The notes beneath the pieces are model-generated. The model was not told the DNA's origin. It was given only the letters and a program-made list of their open reading frames with translations, and searched no databases. A program made the translations under genes and the position numbers. 64,000 nt of DNA from Trichoplax adhaerens. Lineage: Eukaryota; Placozoa; Uniplacotomia; Trichoplacea; Trichoplacidae. Positions 1 through 13,248 of this stretch are shown piece by piece. Numbering within the stretch: position 1 is the first letter of the stretch; each line of letters begins with the position of its first letter. The stretch spans positions 310,545 to 374,544 of the forward strand of contig NW_002060943.1 in the NCBI RefSeq assembly GCF_000150275.1, read 5' to 3'.

Positions 1-1240
1 GAGTGATGACACCATTCTACTGTCATGATGATCACCAAGCACTTGAGAGAGAGTTGTTCATGATACAACGAACTGACTGAGAGATGAAAGTAATCTACTG
101 TTCATCAAGCACTTGAGAAAGTTGTCCAAGATGCAAAAATAAATACTATTTTTTGAGCCTGTATGGTCCCCATTGGACAGTATTAGGATAATACTGGCAC
201 TAAAGAGAGTTATCCATGATACTATTAACTGAGTGATGACACCATTCTACTGTCATGATGATCACCAAGCACTTGAGAGAGAGCTGTTCATGATACAACG
301 AACTGACTGAGTGATGAAAGTAATCTACTGTTCATCCAGCACTTGAGAAAGTTGTCCAAGATGCATAAGTAAATACTATTTTTATTTTTGAGCCTGTATG
401 GTTCCCATTGGACAGTATTAAGATAATACTGGCACTAAAGAGAGTTATCCATGATACTATTAACTGAGTGATGATACCATTCTACTGTCATGATGATCAC
501 CAAGCACTTGAGAGAGAGTTGTTCATGATACAACGAACTGACTGAGTGATGAAAGTAATCTACTGTTCATCCAGCACTTGAGAAAGTTGTCCAAGATGCA
601 AAAGTAAATACTATTTTTATTTTTGAGCCTGTATGGTTCCCATTGGACAGTATTACGATAATACTGGCACTAAAGAGAGTTATCCACGATACTATTAACT
701 GAGTGATGACACCATTCTACTGTCATGATGATCACCAAGCACTTGAGAGAGTTCTTCATGATACGACTAACTGACTGAGTGATGAAAGTAATCAACTGTT
801 CATCAAGCACTTGAGAAAGTTGTCCAAGATGCAAAAATAAATACTATTTTTTGAGCCTGTATGGTTCCCATTGGACAGTATTAGGATAATACTGGCACTT
901 AAGAGAGTTATGCATGATACTACTATTAACTGAGTGATGACACCATTCTACTGTCATGATGATCACCCATAAAGCACTTGAGAAAGTTGTCCAAGATGCA
1001 AAATAAATACTATATTTATTTTTTGAGCCTGTATGGTTCCCATTGGACTCGACTACACTTAGGAGAGTTGTCCATGATACTAGTAACTGAGTGATGACAC
1101 CATTCTACTGTCATGATGATCATCAAGCACTTGAGAAAGAGTTGTCCATGATACAACTGACTGAGTGATGAAAATATTCTACTGTCACTAAGCACTTGAG
1201 AAAGTTGTCCATGACATAAAAAGAAATACTATTTTTGTAA
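1..1240. repeat. tandem array, unit about 230-235 bp
   Basis: Successive copies begin with GAGTGATGACACCATTCTAC at 1, 231, 466 (one base changed), 701, 932 and 1089. This gives periods of 230, 235, 235, 231 and a short 157-bp copy. The first four copies differ by only a few bases and small indels. Each unit has internal half-repeats (GAGTGATGA and AGCACTTGAGA recur). The array runs off the left edge of the window. Strongly diverged copies continue from about 1570 to 1830. No coding capacity is evident. Confidence 0.93.
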
Positions 1241-1569
1241 GAAGTTTTCCAGCAAATGTAGAGACAGCGTATTAGCAAAGTAGAGAACTTTATCAAGACT
1301 TCAAAGTGCGAACTAATAAAATATGACAGCAAGACTCCTATATCCAATCGATGATGGAATATTGTAGAACTTACTGCATTAGTAGTTAGTATCATATACT
1401 GTACATAGAATGAGTATTGTAGAGGGTTCTACATTAGAGGGATCCAGAATGTAAAAAATGTTGCATCATGTTAGCTAGACACTTGCATATTGTACCATAT
1501 TCCACTTTCTATCATCGCTCCAAATTTCAAGTTGCTAATTTAACGATAACCTTCCTCTATCACTCTACT

Positions 1570-1826
1570 AATACTATGACAAATTTTTTAGACTCTATGG
1601 TCTCTATTGGACAGCACTAGTGCAATACTGGTACTTGGAGAGTTCTCCATGATACTCCTAACTGAGTGATGAAAATATTCACCTATCACGAAGCACTTAA
1701 GAAAATTGTCCATGATATAACAAAAATAGATACAATTTTGGTAGACTGTATAGTTGCTATTGGACAGCACTACAGCAATGCTGGCGCTTGAAAGAGCTAT
1801 CCATGATACTCCTGACTGAGTAAGTG
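1570..1826. repeat. diverged copies of the 233-bp repeat
   Basis: The segment keeps recognisable blocks of the upstream array (ATTGGACAGCACTA, CTGAGTGATGAAAATATTC, TCCATGATACTCCTAACTGAG) but with many substitutions. It sits between the young 233-bp array and the 146-bp array. It looks like the older decayed edge of the first array. Confidence 0.7.
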
Positions 1827-2525
1827 GTGATCGCACCCAAACTTTACTATTTACTCTAAGTTGATCTCCGTTTAACTCTCGTCGGAGACTGGTAGTCAAT
1901 GGAAACTAATAGACTGTATTCTAGTATGGACTGTTTGTTTGTAAGAGATGCATAATCGGCTATGATCGGATTAGTGATCGCACCCAAGCTTTACTATTTA
2001 CTCTTAAGTTGATCTCCGCTTAGCTCTCGGAGACTGGTAGTCAATGGGAAACTAATTGACTGTATTCTAGTATGGACTGTTTGTTTGTAAGAGATGCATG
2101 ATCGGCTATGATCGGATTAGTGATCGCACCCAGGCTTTACTATCTACTCTTAAGTTGATCTCCGCTTAGCTCTCGGAGACTGGTAGTCAATGGGAAATTA
2201 ATTGACTGTATTCTAGTATGGACTGTTTGTTTGTAAGAGATGCATAATCGGCTATGATCGGATTAGTGATCGCACCCAAGCTTTACTATTTACTCTTAAG
2301 TTGATCTCCGCTTAGCTCTCGGAGACTGGTAGTCAATGGGAAACTAATTGACTGTATTCTAGTATGGACTGTTTGTTTGTAAGAGATGCATAATCGGCTA
2401 TGATCGGATTAGTGATCGCACCCAAGCTTTACTATTTACTCTAAGTTGATCTCCGCTTAACTCTCGGAGACTGATAGTCAATGGAAACTAATGGACTGTT
2501 TGTAGAGATGCATGATCGGCTTTAT
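1827..2525. repeat. tandem array, unit 146-147 bp, five copies
   Basis: GTGATCGCACCCA starts at 1827, 1974, 2120, 2266 and 2412, so the period is 147, 146, 146, 146. The middle copies are almost identical and the two outer ones have small deletions. It follows the 233-bp family directly but shares no clear sequence with it. No gene is seen. Confidence 0.94.
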
Positions 2526-3020
2526 TGAAGCAGATTACGGATAATCAATACTGTAAGTACCATCACAGGTGTGGATTTACTGGTCCCTGATACAGCAATT
2601 CCTGAGTACGCGTCCATCATCTAGCGCTCCAAGTCTACCTTTTCCACTAGCAAGAGTAAACTAGCTCCGTTGTCCAACAGTAACATCATTTTGGAGTACA
2701 GTAGTGTTCACTACAGGCCATGATTTACAGCCGGTTCTATTCCCTCAATGGATAACAGTAGTATCGTAGAAGCAGTCCTAGACAGCGATTTGTAATCAAG
2801 AAGAAATGGCACTTCCAAGTCCCTGTCATGGAATTCAATCCATCTACAAGCGCAGCCATGTTCTGTCTTCATCCCTAGCCATTGCAGTTTGGTAAAATGG
2901 AAAATCTCCTGCTGTCAATACAACTGCATTGTTGACATGCGCTGTCACCACAGTGGTTCTTCATGCCCACTTGGCCACCCCTGTGACCCACTATGTCACG
3001 CATATTCGTAGAGTAGAGTA
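2526..3020. other. non-repetitive spacer, no gene seen
   Basis: About 500 bases between two repeat blocks. I found no convincing exon, RNA gene or regulatory site on either strand. Confidence 0.5.
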
Positions 3021-3576
3021 TAGTATCACGTTATTGGATGGCACCACATTGAGATCGATGGCTTTAACACGGGCTACAAAAGCACCTGGTGTGGTCGCTG
3101 AGTGGACTGTAGTACCATAGTGGTACCGTAGTGGTAACGTAATAGTACCGTAATAGTACCATAATGGTACCGTAGTGGTACCGTAGTAGTACCACACCGT
3201 ACCACACCCGTGGCTAACGCTGACTCTCACCAGTAGTGCAGTGCAGTGGTCGAGTTCTCCAGCATTACCCTAGCCTAGTATCACGTTATTGGATGGCACC
3301 ACATTGAGATCGATGGCTGTAACACGGGCTACAAAAGCACCTGGTGTGGTCGCTGAGTGGACTGTAGTACCATAGTGGTACCGTAGTGGTATCGTAGTAG
3401 TACCGTAATAGTACCGTAATAGTACCGTAATAGTACCGTAATAGTATCATAGTGGTACCGTAGTGGTACCCAGTAGTAGTACCACACCGTACCACACCCA
3501 TGGCTAACGCTGACTCTCACAGTCTCACCACCAGTGGAGTGCAGTGGTCGAGTTTCCAGCATTTCCCTAGCCTAGT
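3020..3576. repeat. duplicated block carrying an 11-bp minisatellite
   Basis: A block from about 3020 (TATCACGTTATTGGATGGCA) is repeated from about 3279. Each copy carries an 11-bp minisatellite of the type GTACCGTAGTG/GTACCGTAATA at 3108-3205 and 3367-3490. The units create many GGTACC or near-GGTACC palindromes. The second copy of the minisatellite is longer than the first. Reading frames across it, rich in Tyr-Gly-Thr, are a by-product of the repeat and not genes. Confidence 0.9.
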
Positions 3577-3630
3577 AAGCCTACTGTACTGTATACACTA
3601 TACTGCCCAACCAAGCACACTTGCCCTCAC

Positions 3631-3661
3631 ACCGGTCCGGTCCGGTCCGGTCCGGTCCGGC
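3631..3661. repeat. (CCGGT)n microsatellite
   Basis: A run of five to six CCGGT units, GC-rich in an AT-rich window, lies about 245 bp upstream of the PCYT1 start codon. Confidence 0.85.
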
Positions 3662-3903
3662 CCTCACTGCCCAAGTGCACATTCAGTACTAGGCGGAGAC
3701 CTCAGCGCTGATCAACTCACTCTTACTGGGTGTGTTCACGTGTCGTTGCGTGTAGGAGAGGAGAAAGACAGTGAGAGGGTAATGTCCATCATGGCCATCT
3801 TGTAGTCATTACTGTTGATTGGCAATATCATTATTATTCTGTGGTGTAGAAAGGAATTTTAATCCAGCGAATGGTTTAATCGATATCATTTAGGTTACAA
3901 TCC

Positions 3904-6900
3904 ATGTCTGAAGAGAACGTCAAGATGCGAGGCAAGCGAAAAGCGTCCAATGCTGGCTTTGATGCGATACCGGTAAATGATGTTGATGGTACAATTTGCT
4001 AAACAGATTGAATTCAATCATCAGTAACCTCCACTGAAACGGATAATCATGCATGTTATGTATACGTTTATGGATCATCGATTCATGATGGAGGTAGGGG
4101 GAATGCACTGGGTGATACAACAATCTTTGGCCACTTTGATGTGCAAGCTACAGTACGACAAGATTGCGTGGAGAACAACAACTCTTCATCGACTTCTTGT
4201 CACCTAAGTGTAGTCCATTTTCCAATAAAAGCCGCTATCAATCACCTTGATCTTGAGTTGAGAAAAGACAGGATTGAATCAATGGCTTGCCTACAAGTTC
4301 AATTCAATGGTAACAAGTAGCTAGTAGCTCTATCCACGTCTGATGGCGATATCCAAAATGGGTCGTCGCAAATCTCCGCTCTATATCCATTTTGAAGTAG
4401 TCCTGCCTGATAGGATCATCAATCACAAATCGGAGGAGAACCGGTTGTATTCTAACGGCAGATACCACAGTGATCAAACTACGCTTCTGCATAGTGGACT
4501 TCTATTTCGTTGGATAATATTCATCATGGCTGTATACAGTAGAAATTGTAAAATGAATTTCATTGCGTAGTTATCGCCAGGCTAATTGGAATTTCACCAA
4601 GAGTTTGATTCATTTCCACTACTCATATCCTGCTGTTGCAACAGTATCGTACATGTTCTACACATGAGTACAATATTACCAATAGGCCGTATGGCGTAGA
4701 CTCAGGGGAAAAAAAACAGGTATACGGACTACTCTCTACTTCCCCAAAAATACACTAGTTCCGGATAGGCGTGATGTCCGTCCATGAAGGACAGTAGTGA
4801 TGATGAATCTACCAAGTAGAAGTAAGCATTTTAGGCTACACCTAAATAGACGGGACAAAGTGATTTCTACCTTGGCTACTTGTATCGTAAGCGAATAATC
4901 AATTTTGTCCATTCAAGTTGACCTGATTACATAACAAAAAAATTGCAATCTTGAGATTACTTGTACAGTTTACGATCAGGCTTTAAATTAAATATCATTG
5001 GAATCATACCTCCAACGACATGTTCAAAACGACAAATGCCGACAATTTAGCCAACAAGTATTGCAAAGCATTAATAATAGATAATTATATCATCTTTCCT
5101 GATTTGTCAAACTCGTGTCGTGATTGGATTATGGAAATAAATGTGCAAGCACCGTGTAGTGTTAGCATGCCAATCAAATGGCGAAATTTGAGTGTGTAGC
5201 ATCAGCAATATGTAACTAAAATGAGATTGAAAATACGAGCACATAGTGAACATTTTCAATTTGTTTTGCATTACGTATGAAAAGGTACAAAATAACCTAC
5301 TGTAGTTACTACGTTATACATGTGTACTAGCGATATAAAGTATAGCTTGATAATAGTGATCGACAGTAATTACTATTGATCGTTTAGGCCTTTGTCCACA
5401 ACAGGGCTTTCCTTTGCCATTAATAAATAGAAATGAACAAATAAATAAATACTCTTCGGCCTACCTATTCGTATTCAGTGATGATTGTAGCAAATTTTTC
5501 ATTATACGTATCTACTAAATTTGAATTCATTCAAATCCTGCCAGGTGTACAGCGTGATTTTTAAAGTTATGATATCGTGATTGAACTTTGATACTAATGA
5601 ATCAATTGGTGTGTGCTAATAATTTCTGTAGTGATGCCATGGCTAACATTGAATTCTTGTCATGTTTTATTGTAGCTTGCAGCTAAGAGACCGGCGCTTT
5701 ACGCACATCAGGTGGAAAAAAATGGAGAATCTTACGTTCCAATATCACTCGAGGATGCTCAATCTGGCAAAGGTTCGATGCTATTGCTAGTATAATTTTG
5801 CCTAAATGATAAGGTGTTGTCTTGATTGAGTTTATTAATTTGCTAAAAGATGAGCCTTGTACTCGTATACAGTTGTATCAAATCTTATCAGTATTTATCG
5901 TTCAGTTTGGTTCCTTACTGTCAAGGGGTAATAGTTTATCGAACTGACTTGCCTTTCACATTACTCGTAGATCGAAATTTTTGAGTGAGGCTTAGAGCTA
6001 GCCTTTCCGTTAAGAATAATCTTTTTATTTGCTAGTGTCGAATATTACATACTGCATTATTTATCAATTTATCATGCTAAAATCAAATTTATCAAATTTA
6101 CATGTCTACATGGTATACACGTATATTGTATTACTTGCCAAGTTATGATGCTAAAATTGAATTTATTCTCCCATGAATTATATTTCAGCGTCAAGGCCGG
6201 TAAGAGTATATGCCGATGGAATTTTTGATTTATTTCACATTGGTCATATGAACGCCCTAAGACAAGCAAAGGGTGTTTTTCCAAATGTCTATTTACTGGT
6301 CGGAGGTATATTTTGTGCATATTGATCAATAAAATTAGGGCTTAAGGTGTAAGCTGCTTTTCGTATGAGAATTTAGTTTTTACTCCATTGGGACTGCCAT
6401 GATGATATTAGCCAGTGGTTGTAACATAGATACTGTAGTTTATCGTATAATAAATGTGTTGATGCTGTAAAGGAGTTGATTGATATGTTGATACAATCAT
6501 GATCGATAAGAAAGAGGGACTATCGACAATTGTCAATAATAATTGTTCATTGCTCAAAATGTGGAAGCTGACAATTTTGTTCCATCATTTCAGCTGTACT
6601 GGATATCTGTAGCCGGTAACCGTGCACTGTATATCGTTCACAGGTGCATTCCTAAGTAGTCACCAAGTTAGTTGCACACTGTACGACGTGCGGCTTCAGT
6701 TTTCCGATATAGTTAAATGACCAACAAAATAGTCAGCCTATACACTTTTAGCAATAAACAGTTGTTTGACTGTCCCTCTCTTTTTTCTTCAAGTAGTCCC
6801 TGATATGAAGCAGCTTCCAAAAGGTAAATGTTATTAACATTTTGGAAGCTGAGTTCATGTCAAGGTATCAGGGAGTGTTATCTAAAATTCATACTATGAT

Positions 6901-8069
6901 GTCGATAACTGTATACAATTGATTTATTTTGACTGAATGTAGTCTGTAGTGATGAATTAACACACAACATGAAAGGATTTACCGTCATGACTGAGAAAGA
7001 GCGCTATGAATCATTGGTTCATTGCCGTTATGTGGACGAGGTTGTTACGGGTGCGCCGTGGTTGATTACTCCAGAGTTTATGGAAGAACATCAGGTCTAG
7101 CTTGCACTTTTATGCAGTATATGTACAGTATGCTATTATTTTTTGCTCTGTATCACAATGATATAAGGGGATAATTACAAGAGTTTTGCTTTAGAATGTG
7201 CACTTATACATCTTTTTATATTTGCTGTATTTAGATTGACTTTGTAGCCCATGATGATCTTCCATATCAATCCAGCACTTCCAACGATATATATAAGGAT
7301 ATTAAGGCGATGGGAAGGTTTGTTGCAACTCAACGGACTGAAGGTATATCAACGTCCGACTTAATTACCAGAATTGTGAGAAACTATGATACCTACGTCA
7401 GAAGGAATTTACGTAGAGGTTATTCTGCGAAAGATTTAAATGTTGGTTTTGTAAAGGTATGATTAATAAAATTCTAGTCATCAAGGATAATTATGCAGTG
7501 TAAAAAGAAACTTGAAAATTATTGCTTTCATTCAAACTACAAATTATAGGGAAAGCAATACGAAATGCAAAATACTGTTAGTCAGTTAAGAGAAAAATTT
7601 AAAAACGTTGAAGATCGATCACAGCGATTTATACAAAGGGTTGAAGGAAGATCCCATGAAATATGGAAAAAGGTAGAAGATACATCTTCAATTCTTGTCC
7701 AAAAATGGGATGAAAAATCACGGGAACTTATTGGAAACTTTTTAAAATTTTTTGAACACAATGGTGGATTGGTAAGGATATCATTACATGATAATATTCC
7801 TAAGTGCACATACTCTGTAGTTGCATGTTATGCGAGACTGACTTTACATATACTACTTTCAGAGGCAAATTTTCAACGATGGTAAAGAAATAATGCAAGG
7901 TGCCTTCCATTCACCGCCAAATTCACCTCGGAATATGTTTTCCTTCTTTGATAGCGACAATAATAACGATGAAGAAAGCGATGGTACCGCACCAGAAATG
8001 CTATCGTCAGATGAATTGAATGGCACAGATGATGTGGTTAATAGTGATAAATCTCTTGTTAGTGCTTAA
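3904..8069 (+). CDS. PCYT1A: CTP:phosphocholine cytidylyltransferase, 361 aa
   Basis: This enzyme makes CDP-choline from CTP and phosphocholine, the rate-limiting step of phosphatidylcholine synthesis. Coding exons: 3904-3972, 5676-5772, 6189-6305, 6943-7094, 7235-7456, 7550-7771, 7863-8069. All introns are GT-AG and the phases close to 362 codons with the stop; human PCYT1A is 367 aa. Visible are the nucleotidyltransferase HxGH motif as HIGH (residues 72-75), CSDE after it, HDDLPY (151-156) and the family signature RTEGISTSD (179-187). Exon 6 (residues 220-293) is the charged amphipathic membrane-sensing helix with repeated VEDRS/VEGRS/WDEKS blocks. Exon 7 is a Ser/Pro/Asp-rich tail like the phosphorylated tail of the vertebrate enzyme. 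The first exon is basic (MRGKRK), as in nuclear forms. A diverged tandem copy lies downstream at 14347. Confidence 0.95.
6510..6785. mobile_element. possible MITE-like insertion in PCYT1 intron 3
   Basis: AAGAGGGACTATCGACAATTGT near 6511 and the reverse complement of ACAGTTGTTTGACTGTCCCTCTCTT near 6760-6784 form imperfect ends about 270 bp apart. Immediately downstream (6795-6877) is a hairpin with arms of about 35-40 bp around TCCCTGATA...CAGCTTCCAAAA. Nothing codes for a transposase. The element boundaries are approximate. Confidence 0.35.
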
Positions 8070-11000
8070 AGATACGATCTCGTATCAATTAACTGAGCAA
8101 ACACTAACTACTTTGTTAAAGGATATGTAGGAGATGGTTGTTATTTGTAGTTTATGCTTGTTACATATTAGAAAGGCAACGTTTGTCAATTTAGTCCTTC
8201 TTAATGTAATAATGACAACATTTGTTATCCTTTAAATAATGATTAAAATAGAAATTGTAATTATTCGTAAATATCTTCGTTATAAAGCTTAAGTTGACAC
8301 TGTCCTGCTTAACGTTGGTGGCTTCTGTTCGTAAACATACGTGATTGATTCAGAATACTGTATTCATTCAAAATCTTTTGCAGAATAGGCCACAGAAAGT
8401 TAGTACTGGAGATAATAACTGTTTATGTAATATGAGCTTAAGATTTCTTATAAAATGCTTCAATCTTTTAGTGCCGTTATTATCTGCTTTACTATGCTTT
8501 ACAAAGATCAAACAAAATTTAGACGATAGTCATGAAATTTACACTGTCAAGTGTAGCATTCTATACTTTTTGTTCTGTTTCACAACTTCTGAATGTCTAA
8601 TATCGAATGCAATGTTATAAGATAATATTTATATTAGCTAGCATCAGTGGAGTTCAGGATTTTGTAGTTTCATGTAATTAATTACGAAACCATATTTTTT
8701 TTCATAACACTGTAAGCGGTTGATTAATCATCACTATGATAAGAATGACGTATTGTAAATCACATTTAGAATGATGAACTAATTAATGTATGCCTTCATT
8801 GTGCTTGTCTACTGATAAATGCGTACTTCGTTTCTTAGCTTATGCAGGATTATAGTATATCTGTGAAATTTTAGAATCACCGATTAATACTTCATTTCTA
8901 CGAGAATTATCTTATTCTAAAATACTTGACATTGCCTCATACCTGTGCTAGTAACAATAAAGCGAAGTGCTGCCGAATGGGTAATTTGTCAACTTCTTTT
9001 ACGTTTACAGATGCATTTTTGTTCATACGTGTATTTGAGTCTGAGAATTAATCAATTAATTATACTGTACAGCACGCGTTATTAGCAACTAACAAGAGTA
9101 CACTGTACACTGTTCTGCACATTGTAGTATAGCAATTGCTATCGTGAATTCTTGGCCATTTTTGAATCAATCTAATATTTTACGCGTTGAGTAAGCACCA
9201 CATGTATGTATTTAATGCAGTTAACATTAATTGAGCTAAAGGAGGTATATACTAACTATCGTCATAAATATAGCAATGGTAATTTATGCAAGATGTGCCC
9301 GAATAGGTTCTGTACTTTAATTGCAGACGATTGATAAGAAGTAAATGATGACGTAAGTTCGTAATGTAGAAGCGTAAGATCGAGGTCATCGGAGAGCACT
9401 GCTATACGCAGTTACAAGTATACATCTGCAGTATCGCTTCATTGCCAAAAGGTTACCCTGTGTATTTATCACTGATGTTGATTCTCTTCAACATATTTAG
9501 CATACTCGTTCAATGCGATAAATAAGTCCATTCCGTAGAAATATACAAATTTAATCTGAGAATACTTCATTAAGAAGACCAATTAATATACAAGTTTTTA
9601 TCATAAATGAAACCTTACTGCTATTAAATAATATGATATTCTAGCTGCTTTGGATAATGCCGCAGTAGTAATCACTTTGAAAGATAGTTATATATTCTTT
9701 GGTAGTATAGTAGCAACAAATTCACAAAAAACAATTTAAATGAATCTTAACCAGATAAGTGTCAAATACACACCAAAGGTAATTTATCATAGTCTACGAA
9801 GTTCGGGAATCGATACACAAGCTACGAGTCTACTTTTACAGATACTTTTAAAATTTTTTCTTTAGTGTCATTAAAATGATTAACCGCTATATGTTTTTAA
9901 ATTATATACCAGTTTCAGGAATTTTATGATACAAAGTTAAATGTTGTGTATACGTGTACTGGGCCTATATAGATATTATAGAGACTTACTTATACGCGTA
10001 TATACTCATCTGTTAATAGGTGTCTGGTTGTCATGCCAGACTAAAATGAACCTTTTGCTAAACTGACTTACTTTATGGGTTTATAAAGTACAGTTTTAGC
10101 CTTACGCAATAACGGTTGCAAGTACTTGCAATCATTTACCTGAAGGCTAATCTATAAGTGTTTACTTGAGTTATTTGTTGAGTTGTAGTTCTAAATGTAT
10201 TATTTTGCTGTTTTTGACGACTGGTGTAGTAGTTCTTCATATCCCAAGTGCCCGTATATGATCCCCAAACAGATTCCTTACGTTTTGGTATCCCTGCGAG
10301 CAAATGGCCGTTATTATTCGCGATAATTCTCGTATAGCCATTTAAGCTTCTTGGTTTCTATATTTATAAAACGTTAATATTTTAAACTTTTTTAAAATAA
10401 TTAACTTTACTCGTAAGAGTATCTGGATAACTGAAAGTATACCTTTTTGTATTGCTTAGGAATTTCCCAGTTTCTTAATCTTCCTGGTGAATAAGCATTT
10501 TCAAACTATTTGACAATAATAATGCATTTGTATTAGAATCATTTATTTCTATCGTCAGATGTTTTCGCCATTATGAAATATATGTATAGTCGTGAAATAG
10601 TATAACTATATTGGCATATTTGTTATTTTTAATCATGTAAATGGGGTCATGAAATATTAGCTCTACAATTTACACGATTTTTCAACAGAATAATTACACT
10701 AAGATAATGATCGCTATCTATTTTTCCCTAATACATCGATTGAAAAAATGATAAAATGATGTACGTCATTACAACCCAATACAATTACGGGAACTATATG
10801 AGATTATCTTCATAGATTACCTGGTTAGCATGAAATGTTAGCGACATCGTTTGCTTTTTTGCGATTTTTCCGGTGATGTATATCGATATACAAATGTAAT
10901 ATTAGCGATCGGTTGATTTTGACAATGATTGTAGTCAAGATGGATGAAGGTCTGTGTTGATTGAAATAATTGCCAACGTTGATATTTGCTAATAAATTAG

Positions 11001-12356
11001 TCTATGAATGCAATTATTATCGCGTTCTACCAGAAAAACTAAAATATAAAAAAAATGAAAAAATGAAGGCTAAAGCAAAATTGCACGACGGGCGCGGACT
11101 TCCGACAGTCCGAGCTGATGATCTGTAGTGTCTGTAGTGAAGGTATGCAAATATTGCACTAGCTCAAATTAGAAAGTCAATTTCAAAGATATATAGTATT
11201 AAGCATGATATACTGTAGTTAAGCATTAGTTTTAGAGTAGTATACAGAGCAGCATATTGTATAAACAAGCTCTTCAATAAGTAACAAGTGTAGGGATTGA
11301 TTGCTTTTCCTAGCGTAGCATGTCGGAACTAGCGCGGTGCATCAGACAGTCCATTACCGAATGACACTGTTGTCATAGTAACAGCGTTCCTTGTAGACAT
11401 CTTTAATTATCTTACAGATTATAAACGATGCAATAATAACCAGCAGGGGAGCCATTAGAACCATTATAATAATAGGATCATACAGTACATTTTATTTTTT
11501 AGTAGGTAGAAGCGCCAATTATAATTAATTAATAATGCAGTTTAATCAATGCAGTAGTAGTATAGAAAGAGGAAAAATATTATTCTCTTCAATCTTGAGA
11601 AATTATCTTTATAAGAATTACAAGTAACGTGTATAATATACAGTAGTATACAAGTGTACAATGTACATGTACACCGGTATTAGCTAGATGTATTAGGTAA
11701 ACGTAGCAAATAGGGTAAGTTGGTTCCTTTACATGAAGGGATCAGCTGGATTAAACAACTAAATTCAATATTTAAAATTAGCGAAATAGACTAGTCAGTG
11801 ACTCCGTGCTCGTATATAGTATATAGTGCTAATTGTGGCGTATTGCGTTAAATTCTAGTCTACTATACACTATACTGTACAGTCAACTACCCATACTAAT
11901 CTTGACCAGATACTGAATAGGGTAAGTTAGCACTTTGTTTTTTTCTTACCTCTATGTTCTAGACAAAGTTGTTGTACTGTACTTATACAGTGCTCACTCA
12001 ATAGTTAAAAAAAATGACGGCGTATATACTGTACTCTTATACAGTATTCTATGTTGAAATTAAATGCAGTTAATCGGGTAATGACTTCATTACCCAGTAC
12101 GACCACAGACGACTCAATAAAGATTATCCCGTAGCAAAGTTATTGTATTTGCTGCTTGTTGACCTACTATTCGAGGCACCTATCGAAATAGGGACACAAA
12201 TAGACCTAGCCCGTATTACAGACAGAACTGCTATAAAATGCGTATGTTCATAGTTACATTACACCAGGTTTTTTTGGTCAATTACTGTAGTACAGTTGAT
12301 TATGACATGCGCTGGTAATACAGTATTTTCGTCTTACGCAAACCCAACTTTGAATG
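8070..12356. other. long intergenic stretch, no gene recognised
   Basis: About 4.3 kb of AT-rich DNA between PCYT1 and the 192-bp duplication. ORFs are short and resemble nothing I know. A locally GC-richer patch lies at 11084-11130 (GCACGACGGGCGCGGAC) and another at 11320-11360. I could not assign either to a gene or RNA. Confidence 0.5.
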
Positions 12357-12751
12357 CTATCCTGTTGCTCTACTAGATGAAGTGGCAGAGTGGTATATAT
12401 TTTACAAGATTGATGAACAGAATCTTCAAAATTTTTATCGTTACATGCATAATCGTATATGCTGTATACACGATATGCGAATGCAGCTGGTAGGGATTTG
12501 TATACGCATTGCTGGACTATTGACCCTATGTTTACGTTCTATAGTGTTCTATCCTGTTGCTGTACCAGATGAAGTGGTAGAATGGTATATTTTGCAAGAA
12601 TTGATGAACAGAATCTTCAAAATTTTTATTGTGACATGCATAATCGTATATACTGTACTTGCACTGTATAACACGATATGCGAATGCAGCTGGTAGGGAT
12701 TTGTACACGCATTGCTGTACTATTGACCCTATGTTTACGTTCTATAGTGTT
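12357..12751. repeat. tandem duplication of about 192 bp
   Basis: CTATCCTGTTGCT begins at 12357 and again at 12549. The two copies share the blocks ending ACGTTCTATAGTGT. They differ by scattered substitutions and a roughly 14-bp insertion in the second copy. Apparent ORFs running through both copies are repeat artefacts. Confidence 0.85.
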
Positions 12752-13248
12752 TCTATATATATATAACGACCGCCTTGTTCGATGAAGTCCAAATTATGCT
12801 TTCAACATGTAGTTGATGTTCAAATTGCCACATTCTATAATCATAATTGCTGATCTCCGTCTTTCCGTTTTCATCGATTTTTGCAGTCCACCGTCGCCTT
12901 TTTAATACTGTACTGTAGCATGGAATACTACTACTACTACTCATAATTAATTCATTCAATTTAGGAATTATCGTCTGTGTACACTGTACAGTATGCTATG
13001 ATTAAAAACATTCTTTATGCGTACTGTACTCTTTCTCTGATGATTTACAGTATCTCTATCTTACGGACCGCGACAGCAATAGAGGGTCTAGTACTGTACA
13101 TTTAAATATTGTTCAAACATTTTATTTGAAATGGAAACTCGATGAAATTACGATCGATCTTTTCCATTCACATTGCAAAGTAAAATTTTATTTTAGAACA
13201 GGATACCAGCGACACTGATATTACAGCTTGAAACTGGATTTTGTTTGA

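Noticed and set aside
2991-3562. Minus-strand ORFs rich in Tyr, Gly and Thr
   Set aside because: They are translations of the 11-bp minisatellite and occur in several frames.
12382-12696. 104-residue plus-strand ORF
   Set aside because: It spans both copies of the 192-bp duplication; the apparent internal repeat is the DNA duplication, not a protein repeat.
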